Below, one piece after another: positions 55,155-64,000 of a stretch of 64,000 nucleotides of DNA; within the stretch, counting starts at the first letter, position 1, and each line of letters opens with the position of its first letter. Under the pieces are notes generated by a model, which saw only the letters and a list, made by a program, of their open reading frames with translations, searched no databases and was not told where the DNA came from. The stretch lies in assembly GCA_033439765.1 (NCBI GenBank), contig JAULSN010000005.1, positions 1 to 64,000 on the forward strand. Reading direction: 5' to 3'. The DNA comes from Lasiosphaeria ovina. Its lineage: Eukaryota > Ascomycota > Sordariomycetes > Sordariales > Lasiosphaeriaceae. The position numbers were made by a program, and so were the translations under genes.

Positions 55155-57916
55155 GAGGGGAAAGGGGAAAGGGGCAAAATTGGGGGGAAAATTTGCCCAA
55201 AGTAAAGAGTGTCCGGTTGTTGAACGCCGTCGATGCTGCTGGATCAGTAAATCCAACGAAAAAAAAAATGAATGAATACGGAATAAAAAGTAATGAAATC
55301 TACGGGGTTACATACCGCGACTGCAAAGCGTTCCGAGTTTGTGCAAACAACATGTGCCTGGTTTGAAGTGGATTTGCCGCTTCCCGCAAGCTGCGGCGTG
55401 GGATGGAAAGAAATCGCGACAATTGTGTCGTGTAACCATCAAGAGAGCACAAGAGGACAACCGCATGTCAGCAGGTGGGCTGGATCTTGGGAAGAACGAA
55501 TGTGCATGCTGCGAGTGACGTCCGAGGAATGAAAATGGCGGGAGGAAGTTGTCCGGCTTGTGCCACATAGGGCACGGAAATATTGACGTAGGATGGATGT
55601 TGCCTGCAATCTCGGTCGAGTTGCGGACTCGAGTATGAGCTCTGAATGGCCTCCACGGCTTTCAGCAGAGCCCCGCAGAGTTAATAACGTTGGAACCATT
55701 GGGAAGATACGGATACAGCTTGGCGAGATAGGATTGATGGATGATCCAGCGCGTTCGTGCCCAGGATGGCTTCAGATAGGAGGCTAAAGTTAAGCTAGAC
55801 AATGCGTTAAAGACCCCTTTATCGCAGCATGTCGATAGACTCCGCGGCGCCAACAGCAGAGGCCGCGGCCCCCAGGCGCGTCCGCCAATGTGCAGCCGCA
55901 CGGCGGCATACCACCGCCGTCCGAGAGGAACACGGTTGTTGTTTCAGGCGGCGGCGTCTTGGCGGGTGTCGTGGCGTTTGTGCGCGAGCCTGTGACTCGG
56001 CGTTTATGAAGTTTGAATGGACCTCCCCACCCTCCATCGGGCCCGTCAGCTGCCCCTGTTGATGCGCCGAATTTACTTGCGCAAGCCAATCACGCTCGAG
56101 GCAAGCCACCACTGGCACAACTGAGGCTAGAAATGTAATTTGTCCACTGAGAGTCTGGGTCCATCCCCGATGCGGGGATCTTCCCTGGGTTGCGGGAGCA
56201 GCCAGGAACAAGGCGCGCTGCCCCCAGCTCATAATTTGCAGCCTGAGCCTCCCCACACCTTCAGGGCTTGGATCCAACCGCCGCCGCTGGCTGCCGCAGC
56301 AGTGCTGACTCGCTCTGGCGTCTCCTTCGCATCTCAATCACAATCGGCATGCAGATCCTAGAAGGCTGCCTGCCGCTTGGGTGGCACAGGAGGCGTGCTG
56401 CAACGACTCGTCGGGTTGTTGTAATCTGTAGCACCTACTATGTATGTACATACGGCGCGCCCAGGACGAGCCGGCAATCCTCCAGTGATGAATACGATCA
56501 GAAGATGCATGACAGGGGGAAGTAAGAGCGGGGCACGGTGCGACCCCACAACACGGCAGTGGGCTGGGCTGGTCACATTCGGTGCTTTTTCTCCAGGCTC
56601 AATTGTTATCCGACATTGCCCAAGGTTTCGAGATGGCCGTCTCTGCTTTTCATACCAAATGGCTTTGTCACGCATGTGCAACAAACCGCTTGATAGGCGC
56701 ACCGTCGGACGCTTCGAACCGACGAGTCACGGCGGGCGGGGCGCTGGGAACCGGGTGGCGGAGGCACCACGCGCTTTCCTTAAGGTAACTGAAGGTATTA
56801 GGTTGGAGGGGAAAGCTAAAGGATGGAACAAGCTTTAGCTTGCTGGCGTCCTGTTGATGGCGCGTCAAACCCCACCTCACTTGCCATCCTGGCGGCTCAT
56901 CCCCTCATCAGCCGTCGCCGCTCCCTGCCGCTGCTGCCCGCTGCTGCGCACGCCTGCCGTAGTCCTCCAGCCTGCCAAGATGCGATATTGCTGCCTCCCT
57001 TGCGCACACCCGGTGTATGTACGTACAATGTACATGGAGTTAAGTTAGGCGATCGTAGCGATGGCCTGCGCCTACGCCTTACCCGTCCGCTTTGCTTACA
57101 TCTGCTCGTCAGCTCACGCGGCCCTTCGTCTATTGTTAATTTTTGTCTCCTTTCCTCTCTAAACCCCCGGTTGCGCCAAGCCAGCTGCACCCAGAGCAAG
57201 TATGCACCGATTGAATTGAGAATAATCGAGAATATTCCATGACAGGTGCTTCAGTGGGGTGATAAGGTATGCCTGCGGTTTACGTGGTTTTAAAGTCGTC
57301 CAAAGACCAATAGACATTTTAGCTGAGATGCAGCTTTAGTGACGATCGTGCAAGCCACACCATCACACAAGCAGCGCCAATCTTCAGCCATCAGAACCCC
57401 CTGGTTGTCAAAACAGCACTAGCGCCAACTCGCATCCCTGTCCATTCGGCTTCTGCACATCCTTTCTCGCGGCCCTCTCGCGGCCCCTGGCCACTCCACC
57501 CCAACCCCCAGCGCGCTTTTCCATCCGCAACACGGGCACTACCTTAGCTCGGACCACCTCCAGTCCCACTGGAGTTGGCACCAAGACTCTGCAGCTCGGG
57601 CGGTCACGCAGCTGCGGCCCTTCCCCAGACGGCCCTGCCGACGCAAGACGCAAAATTTATGCTTTCCCGCATTCACGCCTCGCACACCCTTCTTCCCTCC
57701 TCCAAACCTTGAATCCCTAGGCCCGGACATCAAAAAGCCGGCATCGCGACATTCCTCGACACGCTCTACCGGGCATTTTGCCTCGTGTGCCGGCGCGCCG
57801 TCGAGAAAAGGCCTGCTGAGAGGCCAAGCCCCTGGGCGCAAGGGGAAGAAAAAATTTCGACAGCCATCGTCATTGTTTTGGACAACGCAGACCCGGCACC
57901 CGCCAGACTCGCCACC
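55155..57916. other. Long intergenic region upstream of the Rxt3 gene
   Basis: About 2.8 kb, the largest gap. GC is variable. I checked the frames at 55790-56340 and 56820-57240, and they lack domains or splice partners. The last 500 bp are C/T-rich, consistent with a promoter and leader. No tRNA or repeat was seen. Confidence 0.5.
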
Positions 57917-59497
57917 ATGGATCCAAGACAACAGCCCCAACTTCCCTTTTCACGGAACGCTGCGTCGCCATTTAGTCGCCCATCGTTCCCGCCAGCGCCT
58001 GCATCGACGCAGCAACCGTATCCTTCGACTGCTCCCCATGCTCCCTCGACAAATCCTGCATACTCGGATCTCCATTCGCGGAAGCCCTCCGATCCACCGC
58101 CCTACTACCCAGCTTCGCGAACATACCCTCCCGATCCCGGCCCCGGCCCCGTCCACCTGCCGTCGTCGACCCACTCGCGCCACCAGAGCGCGTCATCGAT
58201 ACCGTCTGGCTCTGCGATGAACCGTGGCATGCCACGCCCAGCCTCGCCGTCGCTGCAGCACCAACATCCGCAACAACAGGGCCAGGGTCAAGGGCCAAAT
58301 TCGCACTCGATGGGCGGTCCATATGGGCTGCCGCCTCCGCGACCGCCCCCCGTCTCTGTTGGACCACCCACCGCATTTCCCCGAGGCCGTGAGCTGCCCG
58401 CGCTCGAATCACTGCCGAGGACAGGGGGCTCAGGCAGTAGCATGTCAATCTCCTCGATGCTAGGCGGTCCCTCTCCTTCTAGAGACCAGCCTCCGCCACC
58501 TCAATACCCGGGGCCTCCTCCAGGCGTCTCTGCGCCGTCGTATAGAGAGTCTATGCACGCATCTCCCCGCATGCATTCTACAGCCGGGCCCGAATACGTG
58601 GCTTTTCGGCGGCCGCAAACACCCGAGCGCCACCGATTATACGATAGCCGAGATCCGAGAGGGCCCGCAGCTGGATCGCCCCAAGGCTTCCACTCGACCC
58701 CTGAAGTTCAGCGATATGGTACACCACAGGCATACTCCCAGAGAGGCCCCCCGCTGACCGCCGCAGAGCAAGCGAGAGAACAAGCGCGCATGGCCGGCAA
58801 CACGGTACCCCCACGTCCGAGCAGTCAGCCGAAAGCATTTTCGAATGTTGCTCCTCCCCAGCGGCCGATGGAGATTGGCAGGCCACCACCAACAGACATG
58901 TATGCGCGTAGGGAAGACTTGCGACACTCGGATGAGTACAACCCCGAGCGCCCGATAAGAGTGATGAAATTCGAAGATCAGAGATACATGTCGGAGAGGG
59001 AGCGCCAGGAGCGAGAGCGTCAAGAGCGCGACCTGCAGGAGCGGGACCGCCAGGAGCGGGACCGCCAGGAGCGGGACCGACAAGAACGGGAGATGGAATT
59101 TCGGGAACGGGAGCGCCGGGAGAGGACCATGTCAGGGGGCGATATAGGGCGAGTGCACCCTATGCACCAGCAAGAGTATGCACGGCAGATGGAACAGAGA
59201 CCGCCACAGTTCAATCGGCCTCCAGATCCGAGAGAGCAAGGGATTTGGCCGAGACCGGGATACGAGCAGGCCAGAGCACCTTACGACCCTGCCGCTCATC
59301 TTCCTCGGCATCAGGAGTACCCGCCGGCTACAGCGCCGCACTACAACGGCCACCCTCCCTACGCTCCAGCCCCAATCGAGCGCCATCCTCCACCCCCACA
59401 CCCATCTCACCAACACGGTATCCCCCCCGGCCAGCCTCTGGGGCAATCTTACGAGTCTCCAGATCGCCAGAGGATGAACCTTATGCATCTCGAACGC

Positions 59498-59528
<31 letters not shown>

Positions 59529-61573
59529 TTCCACCGCGCGGCCGAGAGGAGCCACCCGTGCCGCCCCAACCAGTTGCTTATGGCAATCCAGGAGCGCCTG
59601 CCATGTTTGATTCGGCAAGGCTTCGCACCATGGAAGACATGGCTACGCCATCTAGCCACCAGCGTACTCTGCTTGGAGTCCAGGAGATGAATCGCAAGGG
59701 TCGCATATCCCCCCTTCCCCAAGCAGTGCAAGGAGCGCAACCCCAACTTGCGGGCCCCGCTGGCGAGCCGGGGATCAAGAGCGAGTTCGGCCGCATGTTC
59801 TCGGGCATCGGCACAGGAGTTGGCACAATATCCAGCCCGATCTTGCCATCTGGCGCCCAGCTGCCATTCGCGCCCACCGGGTTGCTGAGGCGCGAGGATT
59901 CCGACGGTGCCCTGCTAGAGGCCAGCGTTGATCCGTCGGTGAAGGTTAAAGGCGAGCTGCCGGCGCGAGGCAAACGAAGAAAGCTCAAGGAAGAGGAGGT
60001 CAGGAATGACGACGAAAGCACAGGCAGACGGACCCCTATCGGTGGCCGCGCCAAGAAGCCAAAGACCCATGGTCACCACCATCACCAGTACGTTGCCACT
60101 TCAGTGGGCTCGTCCAGTGCTAACTTGTTCAGTCACCACCACCACCATCACCATCACAATCTCGACCAGACAGCGTCCCCTACCGTCCCGGGTAACACGA
60201 CATTCAAAAACATAAAAGGATCAACCCCGGTTCCATCGCCGACTTCTGCCCTCGCAAGGGAGCTACCAACCACCCATCACCATGCCGTCCCCCGCAACGC
60301 CCCGCTGTCTGCCCACAACGCCAAACCGGCTGCGCCGCCGCCTCCGAGTCCTCCCCCCGTAGTGATCGAAAAGCCCAAGCAGTTTGTCTTTTCGAAAGAA
60401 GTTCTAGACAGCGTAGCGGACCGTCCCCGGATCCATCTCGGGGATATTGTTTATGACCCCATTCTTAAGCAGGCTAGGCTTCAAGACCCGCGCACTGGCC
60501 GCCCTCCTCGAACTGGATATTTGTCGACTCCTCGGCCTCTTCCATGGGATTTGATCGAGGGAAAAGAAAACTGCACGCTGACAGTCAAGATCGGCAAGGA
60601 ACACCTCACCCCTGCCGCGCGAGAGGAGATCACGTCTCGGAGGGCCCTGTGGGGAACCGACGTCTACACGGACGACTCTGATGTGATTGCGGCTTGCATC
60701 CACGCTGGCTGGATCAGGGGCGAGTGGCCCGAGGACGTGGCTGTGAACCTACTCGGCCTCGACGAGGGGTTTGAAGTATCCGACCTGGCTGGGTTGAATG
60801 GACATGGGAGTGCCGTCAGCAACGGCAAAGGCCGCGCGGTTTCGCAACCGGAGGAGTCGGACGATGTTCTGACAGAGCCCCCAGCAGACGGTCCAGCCAT
60901 CGTCAAGGAAAACCGGGATCTCCACGTCGATCTCCTCATCCTTCCTACCCTAGAGAAGTACTCGTCAACAACCCGGTTTGGGATAAAGAGCCGGGAATTC
61001 GGCGGCTTACTCGGGGATATCGAGGAATCGGGCCATCAATCCGGCCAGCGCGCAAGGCATGACGGAATCAGTTTTATGATTACTGGGCTCCGCTGGGTCA
61101 CCAATGGCGGCACATCGCAGAACCGCCTCAGGGGCAAGGTCCGGCGCGAGAGGATACGCAAAGCGCTGCGAGAGGTGGAGCTTACCCCTGCGTGGGCGGG
61201 CGGGCCGAGGAACAGCAGCTTCCACGAAGACGGCACGCCAAAGGTCGCGGGACAGCCGGGAGAGGCCTCCAGCGCCTGGTGGAAGCAGCAGCCCAGCAAA
61301 CCTCCAAGCGAAGGCGACAAGGAGAACCGGCCCGCCAGAGAGAAATCGGCTCGGCCTGACGGGGAGCGGAACGAGTGCGACCAGGCTGAGGCTGTGAAGC
61401 AAAACGGCGCGACGGAAAAGATCGAAGCGGATGCCCAACCCCAGCTCCCTTCTGAGTTGGAGAAGGCCGCGCCAAAAGAGGACGGGGAGACTACTGAGCC
61501 GCCGGTGGAAGCACAGGCAGCAGTGGTTGCCGAAGAGGCAGAGGCAAAAGAAGCAGCGGCGGTCGAAGCATGA
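57917..61573 (+). CDS. rxt3: Rxt3-domain subunit of the Rpd3L histone deacetylase complex
   Basis: Single exon, 1,218 residues, with an ideal start context (GCCACCATGG). The N-terminal 830 residues are low-complexity: Pro-, Gln-, Ser-rich blocks, repeated RQERDRQERD-type charged repeats (about 370-400), a polyglutamine run (about 527-538) and a polyhistidine run (about 737-745). The conserved part lies at about 830-1,080: PRIHLGDIVYDPILKQ, ENCTLTVKIGKEHLT, DVIAACIHAGWI and DGISFMITGLRWVTNGG. This wording matches the Rxt3 domain. In yeast Rxt3 is a small subunit of Rpd3L, which deacetylates promoter histones. The acidic C-terminus is rich in Glu and Ala. It acts in the nucleus. Confidence 0.88.
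58998..59094 (+). repeat. In-frame 15-bp minisatellite coding for Arg-Gln-Glu-Arg-Asp repeats
   Basis: Tandem units close to GAGCGGGACCGCCAG, in frame, give a charged alpha-helical repeat. Units in the middle are identical. Confidence 0.75.
59497..59527 (+). repeat. CAG repeat encoding polyglutamine in Rxt3
   Basis: About ten CAG/CAA codons in frame after LERQ. Likely length-polymorphic between strains. Confidence 0.75.
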
Positions 61574-62204
61574 AGCTTGTTCGCGGCTGCTTCTCGTACG
61601 GCGCACCAGGTTTGCCGAGTTTACGGTTGTTTGAAGGGTTCGTTGACTGCGCTAAATACCTTTGCTCTAGCTCTGGCTTCATGTTTTGTTCACCCCGCCT
61701 TGCATAGCAGGAAGGCGTTTCGGTGCGATGGTATTCTTTTCTTTTTATTTATTAACTTTGCTTTCCCGCCCTCTATGTAAGCCTAATACTTGTAAGAACA
61801 TTACCGCCTTATATATGTATCCCATAGACACAATTATATATTTAATCACGCGCCCAGCCGCCCGGGAAGCGCTCGGACATATGGTTTCGAGTATTTCTCA
61901 TTCGTTTCTGCGTGTTCCACTTCCATGAGAAATATTTCGTCTGATTGCTTATATGGTTTCTTTTGTCTTGTTTTTATACATGGTATTATACAGCTGACCT
62001 CTCTTTCTCACAAGAGAGGTGGTAGCGCAGACCAACAGTAGCAGAACCAGCCACTCATACCAACATTAGCATGTGCATGCGAGCGCCTGTGGTCTCCTGG
62101 ACAGCGTCTGGACAGCGTCTGCACAACGTCCCTGGCCCCAGCGTAGAACAACACCCCTTCTGTCACCCAACACACGCCCCGGGCCCGTTTGTGTGTTTGC
62201 TTGT
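61574..62204. other. Convergent 3' flanks of Rxt3 and SDH8
   Basis: AT-rich 3' flank to about 62000. An 11-bp direct repeat (GGACAGCGTCT) is at 62100-62121. No gene was seen. Confidence 0.5.
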
Positions 62205-62720
62205 TTAAAAGTCCGTGACGCGGCCGTTGTAGCTCCAGTCGCTGGCGCTGCCCCACCGCAGCGGCTCGTTCTTGGGCCCTCCGACCTCGCCCGTCTTGGG
62301 GTTTTTGGGCCCGTGGAACTCGGGCGGCGCGCCTTGCCGCATGCCCGAGCTGAATGTGGTCTCTTCCTCTTCTTGTTCTTGTTCTTGTTCCGCTACTGGT
62401 GGCGCCGTCGCCCCGTCGTGGGATTGTGTGGGCGCTGCTGCCGAAGGTGACGAGACGTAGCGCGACGTCGCGAGCGGGGGTGCTGCTTCTGTGGTCGTGT
62501 GCGAGTTCAGCGCCGCTTCGGCCGCCCGCTGCAGCCGCTCAAACTCGGCCTGTTGCTCGGCCGGCAGCCGCGGCGGCGCTGGCTGATCCTCCAGGAAGCT
62601 GCTTGCCTGGCGGAGGCCCTTGGGGAGTATAGAGGGAGTGGCGGTAATGGTGGGGGTCGGCCGGAGCGCTGTCCGCCGGAGGAGGGCAGCGGTTGCGGAA
62701 GCGGCGAATCGCGCAGGCAT
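62205..62720 (-). CDS. sdh8: Succinate dehydrogenase assembly factor 4, mitochondrial (Sdh8/SDHAF4)
   Basis: Single exon, 171 residues. The N-terminus is a mitochondrial presequence (basic, hydroxylated, no acidic residues for about 38 residues: MPARFAASATAALLRR). The middle is low-complexity and includes a Glu-Gln run. The C-terminal 40 residues carry the family signature (FHGPKNPKTGEVGGPKNEPLRW then SYNGRVTDF). In yeast and man this factor binds the flavinylated SDH1/SDHA subunit in the matrix and protects it before SDH2 joins. The linker is longer than in yeast Sdh8. Confidence 0.9.
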   Translation of the reverse strand: MPARFAASATAALLRRTALRPTPTITATPSILPKGLRQASSFLEDQPAPPRLPAEQQAEFERLQRAAEAALNSHTTTEAAPPLATSRYVSSPSAAAPTQSHDGATAPPVAEQEQEQEEEETTFSSGMRQGAPPEFHGPKNPKTGEVGGPKNEPLRWGSASDWSYNGRVTDF

Positions 62721-64000
62721 GTTGTCGTTTCTCTTCGGTTTGAGGCTCAGCGCAATGGGACGGGATCTGAGAGACGGGTGAATGCGTTTGTAATTTTGTA
62801 TGGCAAAGTTGGCTGCACTCTTCGATTATCTGGGCCGGTCTTCGGCGGGCGAACTGTCGCAAGAAGGGAGGCGAAATCTGTTCGTCAAGGTCCCACCCAG
62901 CAAACCTCGGCCGACGTTTCTCCTGATGACGAAAAATCGCAAATCGCCCAGCAGCGGCTCAAGGCCAAGTGGGTTAAGTGGGGCCCCGATCGCTGGGATG
63001 GGCTTGGCGCTTTTCTCGCAGCCCAGAGCTGGCCTGTGCTCTCCTGGCCGGGGTGGCTGGTGTTCTCTCCTTGGCTCCACTCCAACAACAGCTGTCATTC
63101 GAGTTTAGAGGAACTCCCATCCAGTTACGTCCATCAGCAAATGGAATGTTGGTCTTTCTTCTTTGTTAACGAACGGCTGTCAATCGGACTGAAAATGTCG
63201 GTACAAACTTGTTCTGGTGGGAGGCAATGGCTTTCATATTTTATGATGCACCTCGACACCCAATTCGGCTCAAGATCCGCCACTACCCGAGCTGCCTGGA
63301 AATGGAATTTGACACAGCCTTCGCTTCCTGTCGTGCCGTATTTCCATGATAGAGACTAGCCCGACGTTCGAATCCAGACTCGACATGACGCGACACAACC
63401 GATGAGGATGGATCGGGGGATGCCAGCCCATTGCAGAGATGATGGTGCCATCCGCAACGTCTCGAGACCAGGAGCATCTCCAAGATGTTCTCTGCCCGCG
63501 CTTGCCGACCTCGCGCAGTATTTCCCCTAACGATTGACACCAACGTCAACGTGATCTCGACGAGCGTCGACTTCCCGCTTCCTTTCTCACAAAGTGGGCT
63601 TCGTGCATATTCGTTCGCTCCGGCTTGCCATTGTTGGGTGCTACCTTCTGCCGAGCCGAGATGCAGGCGGCGACAACAATGGAATTTCCAAACGCCAGTT
63701 CAATCCACAGGTTGCATTTGGGCCCAACACTCCGGCCTTGAGGCCTGAAAGAGAGATCCTCGCCACCTCGTGATTGGCTAGAACACCATTAGGCCACCCC
63801 GGCGCAGCATCAGGCCCGCGACGTGGAGCCTTGCCCAGCCATGCTCCAGCGCGTGTGTCCAGCGTAGGACAACGGCGTGGTCGCCATCCAGACTGCTCCG
63901 CCCAAATCGCGGCACGCTGTGGTCATGCCGAGTCACCGACTTGGCTGCCCCAGCCAATGGACGCAGCACCTCTTACTGAGCTTATCATCCGCCTCCACTC
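62721..64000. other. Intergenic region at the right edge
   Basis: It contains the SDH8 promoter. Frames at 62826-63360 and 63485-63750 show no domain. No gene was supported before the window ends. Confidence 0.45.

Noticed and set aside
54093..55256. 387-residue open frame on the minus strand
   Set aside because: It is antisense to the sedolisin gene and reflects high GC and codon structure. No domain or signal fits.

Overview
This is a GC-rich segment of a nuclear chromosome from a filamentous ascomycete (Pezizomycotina, most likely a Sordariomycete). Genes are spaced 0.3-2.8 kb apart and carry short GT-AG introns of about 47-107 bp. The gene families are typically fungal: a Zn2Cys6 regulator, an NPS6/SidD-type siderophore synthetase, fungal MFS transporters, a sedolisin, Rxt3 and a GPI-anchored protein. 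I see no bacterial operon structure, virus, transposon or CRISPR array. The species cannot be fixed from the sequence alone.

Layout, left to right. 1-6974 (-): a very large NF-X1/ZNFX1-type RNA helicase fused to three CbxX-like AAA+ modules, running off the left edge. 7924-9532 (+): conserved fungal protein of unknown function. 9930-11039 (-) and 12242-13147 (+): two divergent secreted proteins, the second highly repetitive with a Kex2 site. 15258-17003 (-): Zn2Cys6 transcription factor. 17705-18560 (+): broken cytochrome P450. 19551-21378 (+): DHA-type drug/metabolite exporter. About 22650-23949 (+): decayed rhodopsin-domain membrane protein gene. The regulator, dead P450, exporter and dead membrane protein look like the remains of a small accessory or secondary-metabolism locus. 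25051-25926 (+): unknown protein. 27656-28462 (+): nitroreductase-like protein. 28696-29280 (-): four-helix membrane protein.

30780-45228 is the most coherent functional unit. It holds a hydroxamate siderophore synthetase of NPS6/SidD type (A-T-C-degenerate A-T-C, one uninterrupted exon), a GNAT acyltransferase, and a full-size ABCB-type ABC transporter. The two intergenic spaces between these genes carry six exact matches to ATCWGATAA, the binding consensus known for fungal iron-responsive GATA repressors (SreA/Sre1). Two of them form a back-to-back 19-bp palindrome. The inferred role is iron-repressed assembly and transport of an extracellular siderophore.

Right part: an intron-containing tRNA-Arg(CCG) at 45541-45630 (-), a sugar-porter MFS gene (46854-48715 +), a GPI-anchored surface protein (50016-51268 +), a secreted sedolisin/tripeptidyl peptidase (53315-55154 +), the Rpd3L subunit Rxt3 (57917-61573 +), and the succinate dehydrogenase assembly factor Sdh8/SDHAF4 (62205-62720 -). 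Gene functions are called from motifs read by eye. Splice sites were placed by reading GT-AG boundaries that restore frame and family motifs.
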